DNA of 64,000 nt from Algoriphagus alkaliphilus. Its GTDB lineage: Bacteria > Bacteroidota > Bacteroidia > Cytophagales > Cyclobacteriaceae. Under the pieces are notes generated by a model. It was not told the origin of the DNA. It made no database searches and saw nothing but the letters and a program-made list of their open reading frames with translations. How positions within the stretch are numbered: position 1 is the first letter of the stretch; every line of letters starts with the position of its first letter. Positions 35,762-48,100 of this stretch are shown here, piece after piece. The DNA lies in assembly GCF_900103735.1 (NCBI RefSeq), contig NZ_FMXE01000022.1, positions 1 to 64,000 on the forward strand, given 5' to 3'. Made by a program: the position numbers and the translations under genes.

Positions 35762-36811
35762 TTACATAAGTAATAAAATTTCGAACGTCGTTAACTTTCC
35801 CGGCTTGGATTCGACATGGATTTCCCCCCCATGCGCCTTAATAATATCATAGCTCAAACTCAATCCCAATCCCGTGCCCTGTCCAGTGGGCTTAGTGGTG
35901 AAGAAAGGCTGGAAGATTTTGTCTTTGATGGCCTCGGGGATACCGGGGCCGTTGTCTTTGACAGAGATTTGTATTTTGTCACCGAGGTTTTTGGTGGAGA
36001 CGGTGACTGTTGGCGTTAGACCTGTCAGGTTTTCGAAACCTGACAGGTCTTTTCTTTGCTCAGCACAGGCGTAAAAAGCGTTGTTGAGAAGATTCAGCAG
36101 GACTTTGCCGATGTCTTGGGGCACCACTTCTAGCAATGGAAGTTCAGGATCCAATTCCAACTTATATTCTCCTTTGAAGTCCTTGTTTTTGGCAAGGAAG
36201 GAATTGAAGGCCAGTCGGGAAAATTCTTCTGCGAGTGCATTGAGGTTGGTGGGTTCTTTTTTGCCCGAACCGGTTTTGGAGTGTTCTAGCATACCTTTGA
36301 CGATGGCATCGGCCCGCTTGCCGTGGAGGGTGATTTTCTCTGAGTTTTCTTTCATAATCAGAGCTAACTCTTTGATTTCCTCCAAATCGCCCTTTTCGAT
36401 TTCTTCGAGTTGCTCATCAATCAATTCATTGTTCACCTCGGAGAAATTATTCACAAAATTCAACGGATTCTGAATCTCATGGGCGATACCGGCGGTGAGC
36501 TGTCCAAGGGAAGCAAGTTTTTCCTGCTGGATAAGTTGGGATTGGGTAGCTTTGAGGTCTTCCAAAGATCGTTGAAGAGCGGAATTGGTTTCTTCAATAG
36601 CTTTCCTTTTCAGTTCAAGCTCCTCAATGGTTTCTTCGAGTAAAATGGCAGTGGTACGCTTTACTTTTTCTGTCCGATCCAGTTTGAATTCCAAAATGGT
36701 CAACTCCTTATCCGCTTCCTTCAGGGTTTTATTGAGGGAAGATCTTTGCTCATCAGTAATGGCTTCAATCTGAAGTAATGTGTCGAGAATATGCTGGAGG
36801 TGTATGTTCAT
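35762..36811 (-). CDS. Soluble histidine kinase without an own sensor domain
   Basis: 349 residues, no membrane segment. An N-terminal helical, coiled-coil region (1-95) precedes HisKA with H111 in [10 protein letters not shown] and HATPase_c (VKDNGPGIP, GTGLGLS). With no sensor domain, input probably comes from a partner protein; the FIST gene upstream ends exactly where this gene starts (no gap). Inserted in the loop after the N-box is a 33-bp palindrome translated as DLSGFENLTGL. The former response regulator has been lost except for a scar behind the stop. Confidence 0.9.
   Translation of the reverse strand: MNIHLQHILDTLLQIEAITDEQRSSLNKTLKEADKELTILEFKLDRTEKVKRTTAILLEETIEELELKRKAIEETNSALQRSLEDLKATQSQLIQQEKLASLGQLTAGIAHEIQNPLNFVNNFSEVNNELIDEQLEEIEKGDLEEIKELALIMKENSEKITLHGKRADAIVKGMLEHSKTGSGKKEPTNLNALAEEFSRLAFNSFLAKNKDFKGEYKLELDPELPLLEVVPQDIGKVLLNLLNNAFYACAEQRKDLSGFENLTGLTPTVTVSTKNLGDKIQISVKDNGPGIPEAIKDKIFQPFFTTKPTGQGTGLGLSLSYDIIKAHGGEIHVESKPGKLTTFEILLLM
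36018..36050. repeat. 33-bp palindromic element inside a kinase gene
   Basis: AGACCTGTCAGGTTT (36018-36032), TCG, and AAACCTGACAGGTCT (36036-36050) form a perfect 15-bp inverted repeat with a 3-nt loop. It keeps the reading frame and adds about 11 residues to the HATPase domain. Confidence 0.9.
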
Positions 36812-37951
36812 TTATTTTTCTTTTAGCACCACACAGCAGGTGGTAAGATTATGCATCTCCAGATTTCCCCCGGTTGCCCGTGCCAGCTCTGCATTGCTGA
36901 ACATCCCCACCATCGGCACGTCCCACACGTTACGCATGCCTTCTATTTCATCACCAATCAAAGGCCCCAGCGTAATGAATCTGCCTGCGCAACTGAAAAT
37001 AATTAATGCATCTGCTTCCTCCATTTCTTCAGCCTTCAAATCTTCGCAAGCTTTAATTACTTTATCAATCACGTCAAAATCCGGGGGCAGGGAAAAGCGC
37101 ACTTTGGAGCCTTGGGGCACAGATCCGCTGCAGTAAAAGGAATGGTCACTCCAGTCTACCAACAGGCCTGGCCTCATTACCGGGTCCCCGACTTCCCGTT
37201 GCAATTGCAATGGAAATTGAGCAGCCACCTCGATGGAAAATCCGCCATTATCCGGTGTGGCATTTTCAATTCCTCCATACTTGATTGTAAGGTCCAATAC
37301 CGGAATATCATCTACAGTGTACACATGATTGCCTACACTCTTTGTGACAGTACGTTCCGTACCCACTGCTTTCCAACCGCATGTAGCCCTACCTTTTATT
37401 TTTATTTTATTCTCATCAATGGCTAAGACGATAATCCCTCTTTTAGATTCTTCTGTGTTAGTGAAAACAAATTGATTGGTAAAAGAAAAATCATCTCCTG
37501 CCATGCCACCGTAAATATTCACCTGCTTGCCTATAACATCTTCAAACCCAAAAAGCAATTGCTCCGCATCCGTTTCCAAATGGCTGCCAGTTATTAAAAA
37601 TGCAGGATTGGAAAAATCCTTCAATGCCTTATTCGCAATACCTGCAGCCACTTCACGGTAGTTCTTTTGCGGGTATTCCTCAAAATAAATTTGGAAATAT
37701 GCCGGATTCATGTCCAATAGCAAGATCGCTGCTTCTCCCAAAACCACTTGGTCATCCATAAAACCTCCATTCGTAGTAGCTCCAAAAATGGCCAGGCCAG
37801 CTTCGTCCAATACTTCGCAGATGGCTTGACGATCTTGTTTGACAGAAACAAAAGCAATTGCCAGGGTGGGACTAAACCCATCTGACATACTTTGTTGCAA
37901 AGCGGATTTAATTTCTTCCAAGGAGGTGCCTTTGATTGATTTTGCTATCAT
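36812..37951 (-). CDS. FIST-domain sensory protein (FIST_N/FIST_C)
   Basis: 379 residues, soluble. FIST_N (about 25-215, with FGATTNGGFMDD and YGGMAGDDFSFTNQFVF) and FIST_C (about 220-365, with DALIIFSCAGRFITLGPLIGDE and GMFSNAEL). FIST proteins bind small ligands and hand the signal to kinases or cyclases; one group, NosP, binds heme and senses nitric oxide next to a kinase gene. I cannot point to a heme ligand here. It starts 24 bp after the paralogous FIST gene and abuts the sensorless kinase at 35762, so kinase control is likely. Confidence 0.92.
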   Translation of the reverse strand: MIAKSIKGTSLEEIKSALQQSMSDGFSPTLAIAFVSVKQDRQAICEVLDEAGLAIFGATTNGGFMDDQVVLGEAAILLLDMNPAYFQIYFEEYPQKNYREVAAGIANKALKDFSNPAFLITGSHLETDAEQLLFGFEDVIGKQVNIYGGMAGDDFSFTNQFVFTNTEESKRGIIVLAIDENKIKIKGRATCGWKAVGTERTVTKSVGNHVYTVDDIPVLDLTIKYGGIENATPDNGGFSIEVAAQFPLQLQREVGDPVMRPGLLVDWSDHSFYCSGSVPQGSKVRFSLPPDFDVIDKVIKACEDLKAEEMEEADALIIFSCAGRFITLGPLIGDEIEGMRNVWDVPMVGMFSNAELARATGGNLEMHNLTTCCVVLKEK

Positions 37952-37975
37952 GGGTTCAGTGTTTTTTTAGAATTA

Positions 37976-39139
37976 CTATTTTTCTTTCAAGGCCACCCAG
38001 CTTACTGTTGTTCCCTGAAATTCACAGCGGCCTTCATCCAGTTTTCCAAATTCACCCAAGGAGAAATAGCCTATCATGGGCTTGCCCCAGGTGGATGCCA
38101 ATCCTTCTATTTCTGTGGATATCAAAGGACCGAAAGTCCCTAATCTTCCTACACATGAAAAAACCAACAACGCATCGGCATCCGGCATCTCCTTTTCTTT
38201 ACTGATTCTGGTGGTTTCTACCACTTTGTCAATCACATCAAAATCTGGTGGCAGAGAAAAACGGAAATGATCACCTTCCTTTACTCCACCGGCTATCATG
38301 ATAGATTGATCAGCAGGATTAAAAAACAGCGCAGGTTTCGCTATCGCATTTCCTGAGGCCCTTTCAAATTGTAAAGGATAGCCAAGATCTGGTGAAGGAG
38401 GCAGCCCGGTAGCCTTCGAATTTGAAATTAACATTTCATCGCCTAAATATCTTTGAATGACCTTCATAGCCGGTTCATTATCAATTGTGAAAACCCAGGA
38501 ACCTCCACTTTTGGTAATTATTTTGGTAGTACCTACCGGTTTCCATCCTGAAACAGCTAATCCGCATAGGGAAACTTTGTCCTGATCAATGATGAGTGCA
38601 AGTAATCCTCCTGTACTTGATACAGAATTGGTGAAAACTACCCCTGAAAAATCAGCCGGATCACCACTAACGCCACCCGCAATCATAATATCATTGCCTG
38701 TCGCATCCGTCAATCCTCGGATTAGTTCATCGTTGGAAACTCTGAAATCCAATGGTGAAATGATGAAGCCTGGATTTGCAAAAGCATTTTTTCCGGATAT
38801 GCCTGCATTATACCCTGCTTCGTAGGCCGATGATCCCTGGTAATCGTTCAATACTATTTTGAAGTAGTCTGGTTTTATATCCAGGAGCATCACCAGGATA
38901 TCATCTTCTGAAATTCCGTCTTCGGAAAATTTTTGAGGTGCTGTTACCCCGAAAATTGCAATGCCCTGTTTCCCAAAAATAGAGCGGAGTGATTCTGCAT
39001 CGTCCATATTGCTTATCAAGATGATGGCAAGGGTTGGTTTGAAATCCTGCCCATCAGGCTGGCGGGCATCACTTATGCTTTCCTCCAATGCTTTTTGTAT
39101 GTCTGAAGGTGTTTTTCCTGTAATTGATTTGGCGTTCAT
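37976..39139 (-). CDS. FIST-domain sensory protein, paralogue
   Basis: 387 residues, same FIST_N/FIST_C layout as the gene that follows it: FGVTAPQKFSEDG and AGGVSGDPADFSGVVFTN in the N-terminal part, DALLVFSCVGRLGTFGPL and IGYFSLGEFG in the C-terminal part. The ATG overlaps the stop of the giant kinase gene (ATGA), so translation is coupled and the two products are probably made in a fixed ratio. Sequence differences between the two FIST proteins are large enough for different ligands. No membrane segment or signal peptide. Confidence 0.92.
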   Translation of the reverse strand: MNAKSITGKTPSDIQKALEESISDARQPDGQDFKPTLAIILISNMDDAESLRSIFGKQGIAIFGVTAPQKFSEDGISEDDILVMLLDIKPDYFKIVLNDYQGSSAYEAGYNAGISGKNAFANPGFIISPLDFRVSNDELIRGLTDATGNDIMIAGGVSGDPADFSGVVFTNSVSSTGGLLALIIDQDKVSLCGLAVSGWKPVGTTKIITKSGGSWVFTIDNEPAMKVIQRYLGDEMLISNSKATGLPPSPDLGYPLQFERASGNAIAKPALFFNPADQSIMIAGGVKEGDHFRFSLPPDFDVIDKVVETTRISKEKEMPDADALLVFSCVGRLGTFGPLISTEIEGLASTWGKPMIGYFSLGEFGKLDEGRCEFQGTTVSWVALKEK

Positions 39140-42100
39140 CTGCTTAGTTTGATAATAAAAGTTGTCCCTTTATTGATGGATGTCTCTATTTCTAATTCCC
39201 CCCCATGTGCCTTCACAATATCATGTGTAATGCTCAGCCCAAGTCCCGTACCTTCCGTCCCTTTTTTGGTGGTGAAGAAAGGCTGCAGGATTTTGTCTTT
39301 GATCTCGTCAGGGATGCCGGGGCCGTTATCCTCAATTGATATCCGAACCCTGCCATTTTCAAGAGTTGAAGACACTCGCAATTTTGGCAAGTATTCTACA
39401 TCATTTCCCTCCTCTACTTCGTACTTGGTACTTTGTACTTCGTACCTCTTTCCCCTCATAGCGTCAAAAGCATTATTGCACAAATTGATAATCACCCGGA
39501 TAAAGTCCTCCTTGATCAGTGGGACTTCTTTTATTTTGGGATCGAGATCAAAGGCGATTTCGACATCGATGGGATTTTTTCCTGCACGCATTCCGTGAAA
39601 ACTCAGGTTGACATATTCCTTGACCAAAGCATTAAGATCAGTAGGGTCTAGTTTGCCCGATCCTCCCCGTGAATGCTGAAGCATCGAAGTCACTATTCCA
39701 TTGGCACGCGACCCATGTTCATGAACTTTTTGAAGATTAGACTTAATGTCTACCAGAATTTCATCCACCAAAGACTCATCCCTTGCATCGGGGCCTTTGC
39801 TTCTTTCCTCAATTGCCTCATCTACCAGTTCAATCGACACCTCCGAGAAGTTATTGACAAAGTTCAGTGGATTCTTGATCTCGTGGGCAATCCCTGCTGT
39901 GAGTTGGCCAAGGGAAGCAAGTTTTTCCTGCTGGATAAGTTGGGATTGGGTAGCTTTGAGTTCGTTCATGGCCGATTCTACTTCAGCTTTGGCCTGTTCC
40001 AGCTTGACAAAATCCTCGTATCGGGCATAAGCGATGGCAAACGATTTGGCCAAGGCTTTTACCAGATCAATCTGATCTTCTGACAAAGTTTCGGTTGAAC
40101 CAACATAAAGCAATCCTTGGGTAAAAGGGACAAAGTGCAGGTGGAGTGACATTGGCGCTGCTTCAGCGCCCTGATAAGTTTTTAGGTCCTTGACATAACC
40201 TTGTTCCTGCATGGATTTACCCCAATTGATAAAATCGGTTTGATTCCAATGCTGGACATAGACTTCGCCTTTTTTCCAGGCTTCTACAGACTTGGAGGTC
40301 ATTTCATTGGCAGAAAAAGGAAGTGTCATTACAGCCAGCGACTTCCCTTCTGGGGTGGATAGGTAAATCTCCACGTTACTCTTATTCTCATGCACAATGA
40401 ATACCCCGCATCGGATAAATGGAATACCCAGTGTCGTCAGTTCATTGAATACCAGTGGGGTAATTCTGCCGAGGTCATCAGCATTTCGCATGGATGAAAT
40501 ATCTGCTCGGACCCGATCCAATGAAGCCTGTCGCATGGCGGCCCGGGCACTGGATTGGGCCATCTGCAAATCCCTGAAACGGGTATAAGCAAATGAAAAT
40601 ACTGCCGTAGCCCTTTTTAAAAGATCCCAGCTTTCAGCTGAAATCTCACCGGGAGCAGCGGCACCGATGTAGCCATTGGAAAATTTATACAAATGATAGG
40701 TTCGGTCGGGAATTTTCTCTCCATAAAAATTGCTGGTTCCAAACAGGTCGGATTTTTTTTCACAGTAGCGGATCCATTCAATCCTTTCCTTACCCTGCAT
40801 CAGGATGGAAGTATGTTTTGCTTTGGAGTGGAAAAATTCATCCATCTTTCTCCCCACCCAAGTATCCTGAAGGTCAAGGGTCATTTGGTCGGTTATCGCT
40901 TTTTCAGGGTTATCCGGATTCTTAATGGTAAACCAACATTGCGTCGAACCACTGTGATCCTCTTGAATGTAAATCGAGCTGGTTTCCAGTTCCTCTACGC
41001 CCAACGCCCCCATTTCTTCCCTGAGCAACTGTGCTACTTCGATCAACTCATCTGGACTTTGCATAGCCAATGACCTTGATCGGACTTTTTCCAATGCATT
41101 TGCTATTTGAGCTTCCCGTGCTTGGGCTTCTGCTTTTTGAAGGTCGAGAAAGCGGGTGTAGGCTTGGTCAAAAACCTTGGCAAACCGCTCTGCGATTTCA
41201 ATCTCCGCATCACTAAACGGATTATTAAAATGGCGATTTAACATGATGCCGGTAACCTTTCCAAAAGCAACCAACTGAATTAGACATTCTGTTTTTTCCA
41301 ACAAAAAGTTTTTCCTGGCTTCCGGTACTTTTCGAAAATCTGGCGTATTGAAAAGCTCTTTCCAGAACATGTTTTTTTCTTCGAAGGGAAGATGTTGACA
41401 ATAGGCTTTTTGGGCCTTTCTAGCCTCAATGCCTTCCATAGGATAAAACCTACCGGTCATTGGAAGAGAAAATTTCATAGAGTAGTTCATTTCATTAGCC
41501 GCCCAAAACTCCATTTTCGCACTTTCATCATGATAGACAACGATGTTGGTGGAGTCGGTTTGAATTTGGAGATCCCGCAGCCGCTCAAAGACTGAAAACA
41601 CTACATCTTTTAATTCATCGCTTTTGTGCATTGCAAGCGATCGCGACCGAACTTTCTCTATAGCTACTTCTATTTCTGATTCCCTTGCTTGGGCCTCAGC
41701 TTTTTTCAAATCCAGAAAACGGGTGTAGGTTTGGTCAAAAACATTGGTGAAGCGTTTGAAAACCGCATGTGATTCGGGCACCTTTTCATAGGTGATGAAC
41801 AGGATAAATCCACCGTTGAATTTGCAGAGGTGGTTGATCTGATAGGTGGGTAGTGAAAGCCCAAGCCTGTCAATTTCGTCAAAAGTGGGCTTCAGGTCCG
41901 GGAAAGATTTCATGTATGCATAGTGCTCCTCCAAGGCTTTACCGCCAAGTTCCTGAACCAACATTGTATGATCACTCAGGACGAATTCACCCATTTCTTT
42001 GAATGAATTTTCTCCCCATAATCGAAGCTGAAATGGCGTTTGCAGGGTTCCCTCACTACTCATGCAGCAGGTAGCTGATTTTTTATCCTCCGCGAGAATA

Positions 42101-45100
42101 TTGTACCCACAGCTCCAGGCATGAATCCCAAGTGCTCGCACTTCGGTAAAAAGGAGATTTGCTACCTCAGGGAGTTCCTCACTGCTTTGCATACCCATGG
42201 TTCGGGATCGGACTTTTTCCAGAGAAGTTTCGATTTTTGCTTCCCTTGCTTGCGCTTCTGCTTTCTGGAGATCAAGGAAGCGGGTGTAGGTCTGTTCGAA
42301 AACTTTACCGAGTCGCTTAAAAATATCATGGGCTTCGGGCACTGGTTCATAGGTAATAAACATCACGCTTACTTTGGCACCAAACACAAAATGTTCATAT
42401 TCGTGAGACGGGAGGAGCCCATCCTTCAGCATTCTATCATACTCTTTCTCATCAACCCCGCCAAGTGCCATGTGCAATTGTTTGATCTTTTCTCCCTCCA
42501 TATACAGGACATCAAATTCTACCCCGCTTTTCCTGGCATTACTGAGATCCTTTAATGCCTCAGCCTTTTCTGTGTGCACGGTATTAGGCCCATAAATTTC
42601 TCCGTTAAGACTTAAATAGTCCACATAAGAGTTATTGTCTTCGCTCCATACATTAAAGCCGGCGGTCCATGTTTTAATACCCAAGGCACTGACCTGATTG
42701 AACAACAGACCTGCAACATCTGTCAATTCATCGCTGCGCTGCATCGCCATGGTTCGTGATCGGACTTTCTCCAATGCATTTTCAATCTGCGCTTCCCTTG
42801 CCTGAGCTTCTGCTTTTTGAAGATCCAGGAAACGGGTATAAGTCTGCTCAAAGACTTTGGCGAAGCGAATAAAAATATCATGTGCCTGGGGACAATGCTC
42901 ATAGGTAATGAACATGAGGTTGCCATGCGAAAAATTGGCAAGGTGGTTTATTTGAAAAGTAGGGCGGTGGTCACCGGCTTGAGCTCTTTTTTCAAAGGCT
43001 TTTTTGATTTCCGGAAGCGACAGAAAATACCGGTAGTGCGCTTCCAGAGTTTCTCCCTCCAATACATCTACAAAAAGCTTGTCGCCCCTGTCCCTTGATT
43101 CCTGAAAGTGTATAAACGTAGCTTCTTCCGTGAGCGGAATTTTAAGCCCATCCAAAATAGCGCCATCGGGACTACCCATGTAGGAAGTGAAAACCGTATC
43201 ACCCTGGTCCCAGATATTAAACCCACAACTCCATGGTGGCACACCTAAGGATTGTATCTGCTGAAATAACAGCGCAGATGTTTCTCCCAATTCACTGCTG
43301 TGTTGCATTGCCATAGTTCTTGCGCGCACTCTCTCCATGGCAAGTTGAATCTGCGATTCCCTGGCTTGGGCTTCGGCTTTTTGGAGGTCAAGGTATCGGC
43401 GGAAAGTCAACGAAAAAACAGAAACAAATTTTTTCATGATCTGCTTGTCACCCTCTGAATGTGGGAGTAAAGAATTTGTCCAAATTGCTCCCTCACCAAA
43501 GAAGTAAGATTGAATATGTACATCCGGAAAATCTGTGATAGGCTGCTCTAAATAATGCGGTGTTGTATTTAGTAAGGCAATGTAATTTGCCTTATCCTTT
43601 CCTGCCAGCCAGTAATATTGAAACTCCTCTTTGGTTTTAAATGCTTTGAATAGTTGATGCCAAAAGGGATGCAAGCGCATATCAAAATTCCCGATAGCTC
43701 TTAAGGTGATCCCCTCGGGCAAATGGTTTACAGACCAAACTTCCTGTGTTTGATCCGGGCTTATTATTGTAATACCTCCGCGAAGATTTTGAACTCCTAA
43801 TTTTTCCAGTTCAGTAAAGAGAGTTGCAGTGGCCATGCTTACATCGTCGCTGCTATGCATGGCCATAGTTCTAGCCCGCACTCTTTCCAATCCGACCTCA
43901 ATCTGCGCTTCCCGGGCCTGAGCTTCGGCTTTTTGAAGATCGAGAAAGCGGGTGTAGGCTTGGTCAAAGACTTTGCCGAATCGCTTGAAAATATCTCCTT
44001 CTTCCTCCGAAAATTCCTTGGGAAAGTACCGTTGAAAAGCTAAAATGGAATTTTTAGATAGGACAGTTGCTCTTATAAATATCGGTATACTATACGCTAA
44101 GTCCTGTCTTTCTTTCGGTATAGTTCTAAAATCAGAATTTTTGAATAGCAATTTGAAATATTCGTTCTTTTCAGCTCCCGAATAACTATCCATATAAAAA
44201 TCCACCCCAGCCTGGATTGCCTCAGAGATTCGTTTGTTAAGGGTGTGTTCGAAAAGTGGAACGTGAAATTTTTCCAAATAATCCTCCCCTTCTGTCGTAA
44301 ACCAACTATATACCCCCTCTTCCAGATTATTAAAATCAGTTAAGATTTGTGTGCCATTGATTTCAATCCCTAATCCCTTTATTTCTTTATCGAGAACTCG
44401 AACCACATAGATTAACTCTTGGCTTTTGTGCATGGCCATAGACCGGTTACGCACTCTTTCCAAAGCCGCTTCGATCTGCGCTTCCCGGGCCTGAGCTTCG
44501 GCTTTTTGAAGATCGAGGAAGCGGGTATAGGTTTGGCTAAACACTTTGGCAAAGCGGACCAGCAGCTGCATGGTCTCACTGGGCATCATCTCATGTGCAC
44601 TGATGAGCAACAATCCATGAGAAAAAAAGGCACCGTGGTGCACTCTTCGCCCCTTCATGTTTGAGTCATCTATGGGCATCTTCACTTCATCCCTTACAAA
44701 GGCAACCCATTCTTTCAAGGCCTCGCCCGAGAGGTCAACCATAATGCTGTCTTTGCCTTCCTTCCAGGCAGTAAAAAATTGTGCAATGGTTGTTTGTAGA
44801 ATGGAGGAATTAAAATGACGGGCCAATTGGCTACCCATTTGGTCGGTCACCCACCATTCAATGACCTGCAATTCTTCTTTGATGATGCCAATGGCAATTC
44901 GGTCGGGAATTTTTCCAAATTCAGCAAATTGTTCGAATAGCACTTGGGCTGTTTCGGGCAACTGCTCACTTTTGTGCATAGCCATTGTTTTTGCACGCAC
45001 TCTTTCCAAAGCCGCTTCTATCTGTGCTTCACGTGCTTGGGCTTCGGCTTTTTGGAGATCGAGGAAGCGCTGGTACACGTTGCCGAACTCATTTGCAATA

Positions 45101-48100
45101 CGTCTGGTAATCTCCTTTTCTTCATCGGAAGGCGGTCCTGTAGTGCTGTATCCTAAGTAACCATATTTAAAAGTTCCCTCAACAATATATTGACCATTTG
45201 GGTAGTCCTCAGGTAGAGGGCGTTCGTCTTCCGGTAGTTTGGCCAATATTTCTTTTAAAATTTCGACTATTTCAGGAAGCTTGTCGTAGGGAACAAAGAG
45301 TACATCTACATCATTTGGCTGGCCTGATTTAAAGTCCTCTACTTTTTGTTTCCAAAAAGGTGATGCATCAAGATCTACTTCCTGAGTTGCAATTAAGGTT
45401 GCCCCATTTTTTCCTGTTAATCGTAAAATGCTACGATTGTTATCAATATCTAAGAAAGATAGTTGACTGGCTACAGGTCGTAGATTGAGTACATGAAATT
45501 GCTCAAAAACGACTGTAAGGAAATCACTGAGTTCATCGCTGTGCTGCATGGACATTGCCTTTGCCCTGATCCGCTCGAGTGATAATTGGATCTGGGCCTC
45601 TCTGGCTTGGGCCTCTGCTTTTTCAAGGTCGAGGAATCGCTGGTACACGTTACCGAACTCATTTGCAATACGTCTGGTAATCTCCTTTTCCTCATCAGAT
45701 GGCGGTTTGCTTGCACTATAGCCTAAGTAACCATATCTACAATATCCATCAATAACATATAGACCATCCGGGAAGTCTTCTGGAAGTGGGCGATCCTCCT
45801 TTGGAAGTTTGCTCAATAATTCTTCAAAAATTGCATTTATTTCCAGATGGTTTTCGTACGGAACATACAATACATCCACATCATTGGGATGTCCGGCTTT
45901 CCAATCCTCTTTCCTTTTTTTCCATAGCGGTGAGGCATCCAGATCTATTTCTTGAGTGGCAATTAAGGCTGCCCCCCTTTTACCAGTAATTCGGAAAATA
46001 TTTCGATTATTTTCAATATCCAAAAAATTTAGGTGGCAGTTAACTGGGTTTAAATTGAGCACCTTAAATTGCTCAAACAGGACTGTAAGGAAACCACTGA
46101 GTTCATCGCTGTGCTGCATGGACATCGCCTTTGCCCTGATTCGCTCGAGTGACAATTGGATCTGCGCTTCCCGAGCTTGTGATTCCGCTTTTTGCAGGTC
46201 GAGGAAACGCTGGTACAATCGCCCGAATTCGGTGGCAAAACGGATTACAATATCCTCTTCTTCGGCAGTTGCTTTTCTACTGTGCGAAAAACCAATGTAT
46301 CCATAATTGAAATTTCCCTCTGTGACATAAACACCGTCCGGGTAATCTTCCTGTGTTATTATATCTTCTTCCGGAAGTTGTTTTCTTACTTCATCAAACA
46401 ATGCCCAAAGCTGAGGAAGAATTTCTTTTGGAAAATAGACGGTACTGATGGACTTGGGCTTACTTGCTTTCCAGGTATCTATCGTTTCTTTCCAGGTATC
46501 CATGGCATCCATATCAATGACTTGCTCTCCCACATTTCCTCGCCCTCCTTTCCCGGTTGATCGGAAAGAGAACTTATTATTTTCCAAATCGAAAAGGGAA
46601 AGTTGCGCCTGAACCGGCTTGATACCCAGAATATCAAATTGGTTAAACAATACTGTTAACACGTCCTTCAATTCTCCGGAATGATGCATAGCCACCCCTT
46701 TGGCTCGAATTCGTTCCAAAGCCGCTTCTATCTGTGCCTCTCTAGCCTGCGCTTCGGCTTGTTTCAAATCGCTGAAACGCGTGTAGGTCAGATCAAATAC
46801 TCCGGCGAACTTTTCCAGAAGCTGTAGATGTTCGTCCGGCAAAGGTTCGGGAGTCGTCAAGACCAGCATTCCTTTTGAAAAGAAGCCTACCGTCTGAACG
46901 CGACGGTTATGTAAAAATGCAGGATCAAAAGGTATCCCGATTTCCTCCTTCAAGTATTTCAACCAATTCGATAAATCCTTACCTGTTTGGTCTATAACCA
47001 TCAGTTTTCGTTTGTTTTTCCAGCCCTGATACATCTTGGAAAGTGTGGTATGCTCATCGATTCTGCCAGTAAACCGGGTATTGATCTGATTGCCTCCCTG
47101 CTCGGTGATCCAGAAATCAATTGTTTTACTCTCTTCTTTGACCACCCCAATATTGATTCGCTCATGAACCAATCCTAGAATCTGAAGTTGCTGGAAAAGC
47201 ACAAATGCTGATTCGGATAATTCATCACTATGCTGCATGGCCATGGTTCTAGCGCGCACTCTCTCCAATCCCGCTTCTATCTGCGCCTCCCTTGCCTGCG
47301 CCTCGGCTTTTTGCAGATCGAGGAAGCGGGTATACACTTGTTCAAAGGTTTTACCAAACCGTTTGAGCACGTCATTTTCTTCCTCTGTATAAGGAGTGTT
47401 TGAGTAGTTTTGGATGGCCAGCGAAACATTTTCCATAAAGACTACAGCCCGGTACATGCCTGGACCATCAAAAATTAATTTTTGTCTTTCTACAGGAATA
47501 TCTTTGATATGCTGGAAGAAGTGTCGAAAAAATTGATTTTTTTCTTCTAAGGATAAATGCTGAGTAATAAATGAGTGCCCTCTTTTCTTGGCTTCGTTCA
47601 ATGAATTAAATAAAGTTATGTCAGCGTAGGGAATATGCAGCAATAAAGAGTAGGGTTGACCGGGTACTGCCGTCCAAAGGTTGAGGTCATCGGTCTCCTT
47701 ATAATTAGGGTCAAATTGAGCTGAGTCAATGTTGAAATTCAACAACCGGAATTGCTCAAACATTAATTGAATAACTTCCCTGAGTTCTTCACTCTGGTGC
47801 ATGGCCATCGATCTTGATCTAACTCGTTCCAAAGCAGCTTCAATCTGAGATTCTCGTGCCTGCGCTTCGGCTTTTTGAAGGTCGAGGAAGCGGGTATAGG
47901 TTTGTTGAAACACCTTGGCGAAGCGCAACATAATTTCTGTTTGTTCGCCGGATAATTTTGTTCCTCCGACTATCAATACATACCCTTCTTTAAAATAGAA
48001 ATTATGCAAAAACAATTTCGAAGGTGAAATGGCAATAAGTTGTGCTGCAGTCAGCGGGAAGTTGGTACTGCGTTCGGCAATAAAAGTCTGGTGTTGGATA

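Noticed and set aside
36080..36773. Plus-strand Ser/Leu-rich frames opposite the kinase genes
   Set aside because: Composition is that of antisense coding DNA and no family is recognisable.
44861..45160. Plus-strand open frames across the giant kinase region
   Set aside because: They recur at the module spacing and are the complement of the conserved linkers, not genes.
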